Of a stretch of 64,000 nt of DNA, positions 27,827 through 37,132 are shown one piece after another (the first letter of the stretch is position 1; every line of letters begins with the position of its first letter). A program made the position numbers and the translations under genes. Where the stretch lies: contig NZ_CAJEWB010000005.1 of NCBI RefSeq assembly GCF_903994035.1, positions 124,001-188,000 on the forward strand, in the 5' to 3' direction. The notes beneath the pieces were generated by a model that saw nothing but the letters and a program-made list of their open reading frames with translations, made no database searches and was not told the DNA's origin. The DNA is from Phocicoccus pinnipedialis (lineage in GTDB: Bacteria; Bacillota; Bacilli; Staphylococcales; Salinicoccaceae).

Positions 27827-28353
27827 TTTACATCACATAAATTCCTTTCTATAAGATTTTCATAAATTAATACTATTGTATCATAAAATTAATAATTATG
27901 TATTCTTTAAATATATGTATATAATTTTCTTTTTTTAGGTAATGAATTTTTAATATGTATATTATAACGACATAAAATCATTAATTCTTTTTTATTAGTT
28001 ATTAAATATATAAATTGAAATAATACACATTAATAAAATTTCATCATTATTACTCAACATGTATAGAATTTGATCAAGTTGTGTATGTGTTCATAATCTT
28101 ACTTAATTTGTTTGCACATAATATCAACGGTTTATTGTCAGAGTCATTGGTGCTCAATGTGGTTACGAGATCTACTTATTATTAATTGTCTAAATATTAT
28201 TCAGGAAAAGCTTTACACTCAAGTTGCTATTTCATTCTTTCTAACCTACATTACTTCGAAGGCTTTTTATTTATTATTGTTTCACGTGAAATAATTTTAA
28301 TTTGGGGTATAACTATTTATATATACTTAATAACTGATCAAGGAGGTATTTGA
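27827..28353. other. Very AT-rich region upstream of divergent genes
   Basis: About 525 bases between the surface protein and CBS protein genes. Apart from a parS-like site at 28278-28293 no gene is seen; it likely carries both promoters. Confidence 0.5.
28278..28293. other. parS-like site, one mismatch
   Basis: TGTTTCACGTGAAATA differs from the parS consensus TGTTTCACGTGAAACA at one position. ParB (Spo0J) binds such sites near oriC. A perfect site is 10 kb away. Confidence 0.7.
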
Positions 28354-29061
28354 ATGAATTTACTTGAAGAGTTTCTTACGGAGTTTAATTTACTTCATGA
28401 GGCAATGAAAAAAGACGCACACAGAGACCAGAATTTTGGTAAGCTGATGTACTACCTTAAAAACAGAAATCCTATTGTTAAACAATACTACGATGACATT
28501 GATAAAGCCAGACAACTTAGAAATATACTTGTCCACGAGAAGAAGGAAAAATATAATATTGCTGAACCTACAGAAATGTTCGTAGAGCGCTTACGTCTGA
28601 TTCGCTCTAAATTTGAAAATCCAGAAACAGTGGCACTTTTTAAACGTCCGATAACATCATTAAACAATTCTGATACATTTAAGAAAGCACTTAATGACAT
28701 GAGACAACAGCAAGTATCTCAGTACCCCGTATTTGAAGGAAATGAGTTCTTAGGAATGTTAACAGACAATGGGATAACTAAATGGCTCACACTTGTAAGT
28801 ACTGAGACTTTTATTGATCTGAGTACATATCAGGTAAGAGATTTAATTCAACTTGATGATAAAGATACTTCCTATATTATTGTAGATAAAAACTATCCTC
28901 TACATAAAGTAGAAGAAAAGATGACGGAGTTAGTGAATCGTAAAGGTTATTCTAAGCTTAGTATTCTAATCACACCTAAGGGACATATTAAATCAAGAGA
29001 TGATATTATTGGAATCATAACGCCAGCAGATATGCCACGCGTACTCGAATATCTTAAATAA
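28354..29061 (+). CDS. CBS-domain protein with HEPN-like N-terminal domain
   Basis: 235 residues. The N-terminal 95 are helical and contain ARQLRNILVHEK, an Arg-x4-His motif like that of HEPN domains (nuclease or nucleotidyl-acceptor folds). Two CBS motifs follow: about 96-155 (FEGNEFLGMLTDNGITKWL) and 165-235 (ending GIITPADMPRVLEYL), a typical adenine-nucleotide sensing pair. AGGAGG precedes the ATG. The HEPN assignment is from one motif and helix content only. Its stop lies in a palindrome that may act as terminator. Confidence 0.75.
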   Translation: MNLLEEFLTEFNLLHEAMKKDAHRDQNFGKLMYYLKNRNPIVKQYYDDIDKARQLRNILVHEKKEKYNIAEPTEMFVERLRLIRSKFENPETVALFKRPITSLNNSDTFKKALNDMRQQQVSQYPVFEGNEFLGMLTDNGITKWLTLVSTETFIDLSTYQVRDLIQLDDKDTSYIIVDKNYPLHKVEEKMTELVNRKGYSKLSILITPKGHIKSRDDIIGIITPADMPRVLEYLK

Positions 29062-29076
29062 CGCTGTGCGTTATTT
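29056..29076 (+). terminator. Palindrome at the CBS gene end (repeat copy 2)
   Basis: AAATAACGC-TGT-GCGTTATTT includes the stop codon and ends in a T-rich run. The core AACGC-N3-GCGTT (29060-29072) is a copy of the dispersed palindrome. Confidence 0.6.
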
Positions 29077-29124
29077 CATTATAAATAAACTGACATAGGA
29101 TTTTTTCCTAAATTATTAAGAAGC

Positions 29125-29137
29125 AACGCCATGCGTT
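29125..29137. repeat. Dispersed palindrome, copy 3
   Basis: AACGC CAT GCGTT, followed by ATTG. It lies 53 bases after copy 2 and just beyond the GNAT relic. Confidence 0.5.
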
Positions 29138-29171
29138 ATTGTTTACTCTTTTTAAAAAGAAAACTTACTTT

Positions 29172-29483
29172 TTAAAAATTCATATGATCACTATAAAAAT
29201 GGTGTACACGTGTACTATCCATCCTAGTTGTAATTGTGACCGAGTCATAGCCAAACTTCTCTGCCACTCTTCTTTTACAAATGCGAGTAAGAGTTCACCC
29301 TATCCATTACCACGCTCATCTTTATCAGTGACATGATTATGTACCCATTTAAAGTATGCATCTTCTGTTTGCTGTGAACGTAGTTGTTTAATGAATTTAA
29401 ACGCACGTTTGATTTCATCGTCTGATTTAATAGTTGGTACCTTTGTATCCCAAATATTTCTAAACAATTCAATCGCCAGTATT
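29172..29483 (-). pseudogene. Relic of a GNAT acetyltransferase gene
   Basis: On the minus strand one frame reads AIELFRNIWDT...SDDEIKRAFKFIKQLR and QQTEDAYFKWV, then NHVTDKDERGNG, a stop, and GELLLAFVKEEW; after a shift KFGYDSVTITTRMDSTRV and FYSDHMNF end at TAA. This is the order of GNAT motifs (VTDxxxRGxGxGxxLL, final helix), but the ~40 residues between the helical start and the acetyl-CoA loop are deleted. One stop, one frameshift and no ribosome site make it inactive. Confidence 0.7.
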
Positions 29484-29618
29484 TATCTATTCACGTATAA
29501 ATAATAGTATTATCATTTATAGGACGAATACTAAATCGTTTCAATGAGGATGTGTATTCCTATGTACTTCATTTTTTCTAAGTAAAACGTGTTATTTACT
29601 TAAATTAAGGCTCATCTA

Positions 29619-29647
29619 TTGACTTAAGGTGCGTTCTGTATTATTAC
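29619..29647 (+). promoter_or_regulatory. Promoter of the 37-codon gene
   Basis: TTGACT (29619-29624), a 17-base spacer and TATTAC (29642-29647) form a good sigma-A-type promoter 33 bases before the small gene's ATG. Confidence 0.65.
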
Positions 29648-29679
29648 TTATAGTAGTAGAGAGTAAAGGAGACCGTACA

Positions 29680-29793
29680 ATGATTTTAGGATCTGCTATG
29701 GGTTGGGCAATAATTGGATTGTTTATTGCGATTCCCGTATACATGCTATTGTTCATTGGTGCTATGGCCATTCCAAGCAAAAAGAAAAAATAA
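29680..29793 (+). CDS. 37-aa single-helix membrane peptide
   Basis: ATG at 29680 preceded by AAAGGAGACC. The peptide is MILGSAMGWAIIG... with one hydrophobic span (about residues 6-31) and a basic end SKKKK, so the C-terminus should stay in the cytoplasm. It has a good promoter and a downstream inverted repeat (29821-29896), so it looks like a real gene. Function unknown; size fits small membrane regulators or type I toxins, but no antisense RNA was identified. Confidence 0.65.
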   Translation: MILGSAMGWAIIGLFIAIPVYMLLFIGAMAIPSKKKK

Positions 29794-29820
29794 ATATTAT
29801 CCATGTTACGACTTAAAATA

Positions 29821-29896
29821 AAATAACGCTATGCATTATAACGGTGCTAAAACAACTATTGTAAAGATGTTCATTTCGTTGTGCATAGCGTTATTT
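29821..29896. repeat. Long-loop inverted repeat between small peptide and M20 genes
   Basis: AAATAACGCTATGCA (29821-29835) and TGCATAGCGTTATTT (29882-29896) are exact inverses across 46 bases; the second arm runs into TTTTT. It may terminate both convergent transcripts. The arms are variants of the dispersed AACGC-N3-GCGTT motif. Confidence 0.6.
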
Positions 29897-29906
29897 TTAT
29901 GCGATG

Positions 29907-31058
29907 TTATTCATATGATTTCATCACTTCAACCATAATATTAAAGCCGTATTCAAAGCTATCTTCATCTAAAGCAAATTTAGGGTGATGGTGTGGGTAG
30001 TCGTACTGCCCTGGTGTATCGCCGCCACTACCAATTATAGCGTAGACGCTAGGTACAGTTTCACTGAAAGCACTGAAATCTTCCCCACCCATTAATGGTT
30101 TTCGGGTCACAATATTGTTGGGATAGATTCTATTAACAACTGATTTAACATATTCAACCTTCTCTGCGTTATTTTGTACAGCTGCATATCCAACTGTGTA
30201 ATCTAGTTCATAGGAAGCGTTGTACATCTCACAAACATGCTTTAGCTGTTTTTCTATTTTGCTTTTTACATATTTACGATTTTCTATTGTAGTTGTACGT
30301 ACGCTCCCTCCTAGAGTAGCGCTATCGGGAATAATGTTCTCTGCGCCAGTTACCCCAGCTTGAAACACAGTGTTTGATAGTACAACTGGGTCAAAGGGAG
30401 ATACTTGTCGAGAAACAATCGTTTGTAATGACAATAAAAACGCTGCTCCTACAACAATTGGGTCAATGGAATGTTCAGGTTGACTAGCATGTCCACCTTT
30501 TCCTTGAATTTTAATCGTATATTTATCTGAATTTGCAGTTACAGGCCCTGATTTTATATCGATCACACCAGTTTTCTCCGTAGACATTAAATGTTGTCCG
30601 TAAATAAAGTCAAAATCATCAAAGAATCCAGTAGCGACCATTTCACGAGCACCGCCTGGAATTTTTTCCTCAGCGTGTTGGAATATACAGTTTACTTCAT
30701 TATCAAATTCCTCAATATGATCATTAATATATCGTGCTACACCGAGTAATATCGAAGTGTGTCCATCGTGTCCACAAGCATGCATTTTTCCATCAATTGT
30801 AGACTTGAATTCAATGTTATGTGCTTCTTGTATAGGTAGTGCATCAATATCAGCACGTAAGCCTAACTTTTTTCCTTTGCCCTTGTTAAATATCCCTACA
30901 GTACTTGTTTTAGTAAGTTCTACAACCTCACAATGCTTAAGAGTAGTTAAAATATCCCTAATGTACTGAGCAGTTTCAAATTCTTCAAAAGAGAGTTCTG
31001 GGTGCTCATGTAAGTACCTGCGGTCCGTTATAATCTTTTCTCTATACTTTTCATACAT
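29907..31058 (-). CDS. M20D-family amidohydrolase/aminoacylase
   Basis: 383-residue zinc peptidase-fold enzyme. Metal ligands are visible in HACGHDGHTS (about residues 93-102), QHAEE and the C-terminal HHHPKF; GKGGHASQPEHSIDP marks the lid/dimer domain. Relatives remove acyl groups from amino acids or peptides (hippurate, N-acetyl amino acids, N-acetyl-diaminopimelate). The exact substrate is not clear. GGAGG lies before the ATG. Monocistronic. Confidence 0.88.
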   Translation of the reverse strand: MYEKYREKIITDRRYLHEHPELSFEEFETAQYIRDILTTLKHCEVVELTKTSTVGIFNKGKGKKLGLRADIDALPIQEAHNIEFKSTIDGKMHACGHDGHTSILLGVARYINDHIEEFDNEVNCIFQHAEEKIPGGAREMVATGFFDDFDFIYGQHLMSTEKTGVIDIKSGPVTANSDKYTIKIQGKGGHASQPEHSIDPIVVGAAFLLSLQTIVSRQVSPFDPVVLSNTVFQAGVTGAENIIPDSATLGGSVRTTTIENRKYVKSKIEKQLKHVCEMYNASYELDYTVGYAAVQNNAEKVEYVKSVVNRIYPNNIVTRKPLMGGEDFSAFSETVPSVYAIIGSGGDTPGQYDYPHHHPKFALDEDSFEYGFNIMVEVMKSYE

Positions 31059-31305
31059 CGTAATCCTCCTATAAATAAATTTTGGACACCACTTTTACTC
31101 GGAACTCAACATAAGAACGAATCAATAAATATTAGTGATTGAAAGACTAAAAAGCGACTAAATTAATGTAAGGTTTTAATTAGAGTACCTAAACGGATGT
31201 TTTTAATATCATAATAGGCAGTAAAATGATAAGTGCAACTCATATTTTGAGCCGAAATCTTTGATTGTATTCATTATATAAAAGTTATAAATTAATTGCG
31301 AAAAT
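31059..31305. other. Spacer upstream of the amidohydrolase gene
   Basis: AT-rich, likely promoter region; no gene or clear regulatory motif recognised. Confidence 0.35.
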
Positions 31306-31339
31306 AAAAAGATACAGTGAGTTCTCACTGTATCTTTTT
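31306..31339 (-). terminator. Terminator of the first UspA gene
   Basis: AAAAAGATACAGTGA-GTTC-TCACTGTATCTTTTT, a 15-bp stem with T runs at both ends, overlapping the stop codon. Confidence 0.85.
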
Positions 31340-31751
31340 ATTTAACTAAGATGATCGGAATATTAACTTCTTTTAGAATTTTATCACTGACCGTTCCAAA
31401 ATCACGTTTTAAAAATTTCTTTTTACCACGTGCACCAATTACAATCGCATCATAATCTCCGCTGTTTGCTTCTTTTAATATCAACTCAGAGATATTTCCT
31501 TCTTTAACTTCAAGTGTGTGTTGTATATTGTGTGCTTGATAGAATGCTTCTATTTCTGCATACTTCTCTTTAAACTGATTATATTTAATTTCGTTCAGTA
31601 CACTTGGAAGAATATCTTCCTCCATACGATTTGGATCGATTACATGAATTAGTGTAACCCTTGTGTTTTCATCAACTAGATTTAAAACCTCTTGAGCTGC
31701 TCTTAAACTGTATTCAGATTCTTCGACTGCCACTAATAATTGTTTGTACAT
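31338..31751 (-). CDS. Universal stress protein (UspA family) 1
   Basis: 137-residue Usp fold protein. The ATP-binding signature is near residue 106: GARGKKKFLKRDFGTVS (G-x2-G-x9-G-T/S style). Usp proteins help cells endure starvation and stress. A second Usp at 38935-39348 is only distantly similar. The gene stands alone with its own terminator. Confidence 0.9.
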   Translation of the reverse strand: MYKQLLVAVEESEYSLRAAQEVLNLVDENTRVTLIHVIDPNRMEEDILPSVLNEIKYNQFKEKYAEIEAFYQAHNIQHTLEVKEGNISELILKEANSGDYDAIVIGARGKKKFLKRDFGTVSDKILKEVNIPIILVK

Positions 31752-31823
31752 GATATCACCTAGGTCCTATTCAAAATACTTTAACTTTATTGTATATTAC
31801 CTAGATAAAATAATCACGTGATA

Positions 31824-33344
31824 TCAGTTTTCAAAGCGACTGACTTTTTGTGTAAATTCTTTATATGAAGGGAATAAACTCTTAATAAAAAACACTATAT
31901 AAATAACAATATGCGATACAACGATAAAGCTAGTCAGTACATACATAATAGTGCTAAATGGTATGTCAAAAGTTTGTCCGAATATTGCATCACGTAATCC
32001 GGTAATTACGTATGCCATGGGTAGAATTGAATGCATTGTTTCATAGAATTTGTTCGAAGTTTCAATTGGGAATGTCCCAGCACTTGAAGACAATTGAACA
32101 ATTAATAATAAGAGACCTATGAATTTACCTAAATTTCCAAATATCATTACGAGAGCTGTAATTGCGGCAATGGATGCTGCCGCCCATAAAAATAACGCTA
32201 AGAAAAATTTACCTTGACTTGCCACTTCAATGTTCATGGCGGATACAAGAGCAATAAAGAGTAGCGTTGAAATGATGAGTGCGTGTGAAAGAGTTAAAAG
32301 TACGCGACTCGTCCATTGTTTCAAAGGCCGAACGGTTGTTTCAAAAATTTTATTCATAGGATATACAACGTTAAAAGTGACGCTTCCAATAAATAAACTG
32401 ATTCCTATAATAAGTGGTGCAAAACTTTGTGCATAATTTTGAGTATGCACCGTGCTTTCAACATTCAAATGAATTGGACTTGCTAAATACTCTGCGCCAG
32501 AATCAGTAAACGATACGTTATCTACTTTATTGATTGACTTGCCCATTTCTTTATTTAGTTCACTTATCCCTTGCTGTAGATTAGCTGAACCTTCAGTCAA
32601 TTGATTAGTACCACCAGCCACTTCGTCAGCACCGCGCTCTAACTGGCCTTGGAATGCAATGACTTGCTGTGCATAGTCTCCAAGCATTGGCGATAGACTT
32701 GTTAACTGGTTAGTGAACTGTGTCTCACCCTGTGCAAGAGTTGAGGCACTTTCATTCAGTTCAATAAGTCCGTTATTCAGGTCATTCATTCCTTTTTCAA
32801 GATTTTTAAGTGCGTCTGCTCCCTCTTTACTATTTTCCTTTAATTCTTTTAAAGATGTAAACATTGTTTCAGTATACGTCTTTGTAATCGTGTTGCTAAC
32901 TTGTGTTACAATTGTGCTCCCCGCTTGTTGACTCATAATTGAACCAATAAAGTTATGTCCGGGGTTTGTCTTTAAGTCTAAGTTAATTTGTTTTGGTTCT
33001 TCTGTTAAGAAAGATTCTGCATTTTTAGAAGCATCTTTAGGAATTCGAATATATCCATAGCTTTCTCCACTTTGTAGATGATTTTCGGCCGTACCTAGAT
33101 CTGTGAATTCCCATTTCAAGTCATCGTGCTTCTTGATTTCATCAATAAAATCTTCTCCTAAATTAATCTCATTGCCACCTGTATCCTCATTAACGATTGA
33201 AAATGTCATTTCACTTGTCCGTTCATATGGATTCCACATTGCACCTAGGAAAGTTACAGCGTATATGACAGGTAGCGTTGCTACAAAGAGAAGTGAAACA
33301 AGTAATAATGGTTTTTTTAATATAAATTTAAAATCTTGAAACAT
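31824..33344 (-). CDS. YhgE/Pip family membrane protein
   Basis: 506 residues: one N-terminal helix (about 12-32), a long extracellular region with coiled coil (about 170-270; KNLEKGMNDLNNGLIELNES, TNQLTEGSANLQQGISELNK) and five to six C-terminal helices of the ABC-2 type. Family members act in transport or secretion of cell-surface material; the Lactococcus homologue is a phage receptor. The ATG at 33344 follows AAGGTGAG; an upstream extension lacks a site. Divergent from a TetR regulator that probably controls it. Confidence 0.88.
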   Translation of the reverse strand: MFQDFKFILKKPLLLVSLLFVATLPVIYAVTFLGAMWNPYERTSEMTFSIVNEDTGGNEINLGEDFIDEIKKHDDLKWEFTDLGTAENHLQSGESYGYIRIPKDASKNAESFLTEEPKQINLDLKTNPGHNFIGSIMSQQAGSTIVTQVSNTITKTYTETMFTSLKELKENSKEGADALKNLEKGMNDLNNGLIELNESASTLAQGETQFTNQLTSLSPMLGDYAQQVIAFQGQLERGADEVAGGTNQLTEGSANLQQGISELNKEMGKSINKVDNVSFTDSGAEYLASPIHLNVESTVHTQNYAQSFAPLIIGISLFIGSVTFNVVYPMNKIFETTVRPLKQWTSRVLLTLSHALIISTLLFIALVSAMNIEVASQGKFFLALFLWAAASIAAITALVMIFGNLGKFIGLLLLIVQLSSSAGTFPIETSNKFYETMHSILPMAYVITGLRDAIFGQTFDIPFSTIMYVLTSFIVVSHIVIYIVFFIKSLFPSYKEFTQKVSRFEN

Positions 33345-33381
33345 ATGCTCACCTTTCTTAATTATCATCTTGTTATTTATC

Positions 33382-33394
33382 ATACATGTTGTAT
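33382..33394. promoter_or_regulatory. Possible TetR-type operator
   Basis: ATACA-TGT-TGTAT, an inverted repeat 38 bases upstream of the YhgE gene in the divergent region. Assigned by position only. Confidence 0.4.
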
Positions 33395-33490
33395 AGTAAG
33401 TTATTATAAAAATATTCATATCAAAACACAATTAATATGTGTATACGATATGTTGATTATTATACATATGGATAGGAAAGGTTGTTTAAA

Positions 33491-34090
33491 ATGAAGCGTG
33501 ATTTAAGAGTTGTGAAGACATTGAGTGCGATTGATAAGGCATTTTTAGAGTTACTACAAGAAAAGACATTCGACCAAATCACAATTAAAGAGATTTGTGA
33601 CCGAGCGATCATCAATCGTGCGACATTTTACAGTCATTACACAGATAAGTTTCAACTTATAGAGTCTTATCAAGAAACACTTGTGAAGGGGATTCGTGAG
33701 ATTCTCTACTCTAACGTTAAAGGAACGAGTCTAAAAGAGATCATGGACAAAGAAGTTAAATTCACAATTCAGAACGTGCTGTCTTTTATTAAAGCAAATA
33801 AAGATAAAGTACTTGGAGTACTAGAAAGCGTGGATATTGCGACATTCGCAGAATATTTTTCTAACCACATGTTTGCCTTCTATAAGGACAAAAGTGTGCA
33901 ACTAGGCATTGAGTTAGAATCAGAGATTGAAAAGGATTATGTCATTACTTATATTACGCATGCACATATGGGGATTTTCTTAAAATGGATACAAGAAGGC
34001 TGTATAGTTCCCATAGAGACAATGTCAAAATATATTGAGACATTAACCATTAATGGTGTTTTTAATGCATTACACTTAGATGAAGTTTAG
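33491..34090 (+). CDS. TetR/AcrR family regulator
   Basis: 199 residues. The N-terminal helix-turn-helix reads ITIKEICDRAIINRATFYSHYTDKFQLIE (residues about 33-61 shown in part: RATFYSHYTDK), typical of TetR members with a TetR_C_8-like effector domain. AGGAAAGG lies 9 bases before the ATG at 33491. It is divergent from the YhgE/Pip gene, the arrangement seen in Bacillus and staphylococci, so that gene is its likely target. Confidence 0.9.
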   Translation: MKRDLRVVKTLSAIDKAFLELLQEKTFDQITIKEICDRAIINRATFYSHYTDKFQLIESYQETLVKGIREILYSNVKGTSLKEIMDKEVKFTIQNVLSFIKANKDKVLGVLESVDIATFAEYFSNHMFAFYKDKSVQLGIELESEIEKDYVITYITHAHMGIFLKWIQEGCIVPIETMSKYIETLTINGVFNALHLDEV

Positions 34091-34158
34091 TCTTATGCTA
34101 TTGAGTTTTGAAGTTTTTTAACTTACAATTAAAGTTATTTTAAAAAAGGAGGAAGCCA

Positions 34159-35598
34159 GTGTCCAATTTAAAAATGGAACGCAGTTTAAAAACGCGTCAT
34201 GTATCCATGATTGCGATTGGCGGTGCAATCGGTACGGGATTATTCGTTGCAACGGGTGGCGTTATTTCACAAGCAGGCCCAGGAGGAGCGATACTTGCAT
34301 ATGTGATTATCGGAATCATGCTTTATTTCCTAATGAATGCTGTTGGTGAATTATCATCTGCTTATCCCTTATCAGGTGCATTTAGTGCTTTTGCTACACG
34401 CTTTATACATCCATCATTTGGTTTTGTACTCGGTTGGCTATATATCGCAATTTGTATACTTGTTGCAAGTGTAGATATTGTAGTAACTGCAAACGTCATT
34501 AGCTTTTGGGAATGGTCGAGATTTCTAACGCCACTAGAATGGAGTATAACGTTTTTTATATTGATCTTTTTACTTAATATGTTCACTGTACGTGCATATG
34601 GAGAAGCAGAGTACTGGCTTTCATTTATTAAAGTATTTATGATTATTGTTTTTGTGATTCTAGGTATTCTTATGATTTTTGGAATACTAGGCGGTCACAC
34701 ATATGGTATAGAAAATTTTACTTATAAAGAGGCACCCTTTGTAGGTGGCATCAGTGGATTTGTAGGGGTGTTACTCATCGCGGGATTTTCAGTTGGTGGT
34801 ACTGAGCAAGTTGCTATAACTGCAGGTGAATCTGAAGATCCGGCGAAATCAATGCCAAAAGCGGTAAACCAAGTGTTTTGGAGAATATTGCTATTTTACA
34901 TTGGTTCGATTATCGTTATATCGGCGATACTTCCATACACAGACCCATTACTGTTAAATGAATCTGGTTCAGTACTACAAAGCCCGTTTACTATCGTGTT
35001 TAATAGAATTGGAATTTCATTCGCGGCATCAGTTATAAATGCAGTAATTTTAACTTCATTACTCAGTGCAGCAAACTCTATGTTATATACAACAAGTCGA
35101 TTATTTTATTCTTTAGCAGAAAATGGACAGGCGCCTAAAGTACTTGCAAAAATCAATAAAAAAACACGTGCGCCACTCGTGTCTGTGATTGTAACGTGTG
35201 TCGTTATTTTAGGAATTGTAGTCTTTGCAAATTATAAAGATAGTGCAGTATTATATATATTAAACTTACTTGGCGCACTTGTACTTATTATTTGGTTTTC
35301 AAATATTTGGGCTATGTTTAGAGTAAGAAAAGCCATTAAACTACAAGGTGAAAATATAGATGAAATATTGCCATACAAAGCAAAAGGATATCCATACGGA
35401 CAATATGTTGTAATAGCAATACTATTGTTTTTATTCATCGGTAGTGGCGCAGTAAACATCATTGATTATAACCCGCGAGGTATAGTCAATCATATATTAC
35501 CCTACGGTATATTGATTGTCGTATTTTTAATTCATAAATGGATAACTAAGTCCAAGTTAGTAGATTTAAATACAGTAGATTTATCACAAAAAGACTGA
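34159..35598 (+). CDS. Amino-acid permease (APC superfamily, AAT type) 1
   Basis: 479 residues with twelve membrane helices. The family signature near residues 15-35 includes SMIAIGGAIGTGLFVATGG, and SVGGTEQVAITAGESEDP follows helix 6 start. It is a proton-coupled importer of one or more amino acids; substrate not determined. The start is GTG with AAAGGAGG 6 bases upstream. It ends 66 bases before a close paralogue, clearly an old tandem duplication. Confidence 0.9.
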   Translation: MSNLKMERSLKTRHVSMIAIGGAIGTGLFVATGGVISQAGPGGAILAYVIIGIMLYFLMNAVGELSSAYPLSGAFSAFATRFIHPSFGFVLGWLYIAICILVASVDIVVTANVISFWEWSRFLTPLEWSITFFILIFLLNMFTVRAYGEAEYWLSFIKVFMIIVFVILGILMIFGILGGHTYGIENFTYKEAPFVGGISGFVGVLLIAGFSVGGTEQVAITAGESEDPAKSMPKAVNQVFWRILLFYIGSIIVISAILPYTDPLLLNESGSVLQSPFTIVFNRIGISFAASVINAVILTSLLSAANSMLYTTSRLFYSLAENGQAPKVLAKINKKTRAPLVSVIVTCVVILGIVVFANYKDSAVLYILNLLGALVLIIWFSNIWAMFRVRKAIKLQGENIDEILPYKAKGYPYGQYVVIAILLFLFIGSGAVNIIDYNPRGIVNHILPYGILIVVFLIHKWITKSKLVDLNTVDLSQKD

Positions 35599-35664
35599 TA
35601 AAAGAATGAGGCGAGGAATTATTAATTCTATCGTCTCTTTGTTTCATAAAAGCGAGGTATATAT

Positions 35665-37110
35665 ATGGAAAATAATAAAATGGAACGTGGCCTGAAATCA
35701 AGACATGTCTCAATGATTGCGATTGGTGGTGCAATCGGCACAGGATTATTCGTTGCAACGGGTGGCGTTATAGCAGAAGCAGGACCGTTTGGAGCATTAC
35801 TTGCATATGGGATTATTGGTATAATGCTTTATTTTCTAATGAATACAATTGGTGAGCTTGCGACATTCTATCCTGTATCTGGAGCATTTAGTGCATTTAG
35901 TACACGTTTTGTTGATTCATCAGTTGGGTTCACGATAGGTTGGGTGTACTTTTTAATCGGAATTCTAGTATCTGCGGTAGACATTATTGTTGCATCGAAC
36001 GTCATTACTTTCTGGGAGCCAATGCAGTTCTTTAGTCCATTCACGTGGAGCTTACTCTTCTTTTCACTAATTTTTGTTCTAAACATAATTAAAGTACGTG
36101 CATTCGGAGAAGCAGAGTATTGGTTATCTTTAATAAAAGTAATTACGATTATTGTTTTTATCGTGATAGGTACACTTATGATTTTTGGTATTTTAGGTGA
36201 TGAATTTTACGGCTTTAAGAACTATACAGTAGGTGAAGCCCCATTTGTTGGTGGTATTTCTGGATTTTTAGGCGTACTACTCGTTGCAGGCTTCTCAGTA
36301 GGTGGTACTGAAGTTGTTGCCGTGACTGCTGGAGAGTCAGATGATCCTGAAAAATCAATGCCAAAAGCAGTTAACCAAGTATTCTGGAGAATTTTGATCT
36401 TCTATATTGGAGCAATCGCTGTAATCAGTGCGATCATTCCATATACAGATCCAACATTATTAAATGAAACGGGATCAGTTAATCAAAGTCCTTTCACAAT
36501 TGTATTCGATAGAGTAGGGATTGCTTTTGCTGCATCAGTAATTAACACGGTAATCTTAACATCATTGCTCAGTGCATCGAACTCTATGTTATATTCAGCT
36601 AGTCGTACACTATTCGCATTAGCTAGAAAAGGGCATGCGCCTACATCAATATCTAAGATAAACAACAAGACATACTCTCCACTTGCAGCTATTTTAGTTA
36701 CATGTGGTACAATCTTTTTAATTGTAGTGTTATCACAATTCTTAGAAAATGCGATCTTTATATTACTTGAATTTGTAGGCTCGCTCATCATCTTAGTATG
36801 GTTGTCTAATGTATGGGCACAAATGCGTTTACGTAAGGCAATTAAACTACAAGGCTTAGATATTGATGAGGTATTACCGTTTAAAGCGAAAGGATTCCCT
36901 GTAGGCCAATATGTTGTAATAGCAATCATCCTATTCCTACTTACAGGTGGATCAATTCAATACATCATTGACTTCAATGGAGCAGAATTACTTAGACATT
37001 ACTTACCATTTATTATACTGATTGGTATTTTCATTGTTCATAAACTTATTAATAAAACAGTTATGGTAGACCTTAAAACAGTAGATCTTTCCCGAAAAAT
37101 GATGGACTAA
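35665..37110 (+). CDS. Amino-acid permease (APC superfamily, AAT type) 2
   Basis: 481 residues, twelve helices, very similar along its whole length to the preceding gene (both begin ...MER.LK.RHVSMIAIGGAIG and end VDLKTVDLS-type). Differences in helices 3, 6 and 8 may give another substrate range. GAGG precedes the ATG. The two genes probably share a transcript that ends at 37133-37168. Confidence 0.9.
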   Translation: MENNKMERGLKSRHVSMIAIGGAIGTGLFVATGGVIAEAGPFGALLAYGIIGIMLYFLMNTIGELATFYPVSGAFSAFSTRFVDSSVGFTIGWVYFLIGILVSAVDIIVASNVITFWEPMQFFSPFTWSLLFFSLIFVLNIIKVRAFGEAEYWLSLIKVITIIVFIVIGTLMIFGILGDEFYGFKNYTVGEAPFVGGISGFLGVLLVAGFSVGGTEVVAVTAGESDDPEKSMPKAVNQVFWRILIFYIGAIAVISAIIPYTDPTLLNETGSVNQSPFTIVFDRVGIAFAASVINTVILTSLLSASNSMLYSASRTLFALARKGHAPTSISKINNKTYSPLAAILVTCGTIFLIVVLSQFLENAIFILLEFVGSLIILVWLSNVWAQMRLRKAIKLQGLDIDEVLPFKAKGFPVGQYVVIAIILFLLTGGSIQYIIDFNGAELLRHYLPFIILIGIFIVHKLINKTVMVDLKTVDLSRKMMD

Positions 37111-37132
37111 GTATTTCAATAACTGCTATATT

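Noticed and set aside
29204-29215. GTACACGTGTAC palindrome as a parS or operator
   Set aside because: Does not match parS and falls in the GNAT relic, where it encodes relic codons.
28354-29793. A complete defence island around the HEPN-CBS gene
   Set aside because: Only one candidate effector is present; neighbours are a dead GNAT gene and a small peptide, with no restriction, Abi or toxin-antitoxin partner.
33359-33431. Longer N-terminus for the YhgE/Pip protein
   Set aside because: The extension has no ribosome site and would put polar and unrelated residues before the normal start MFQDFKF.
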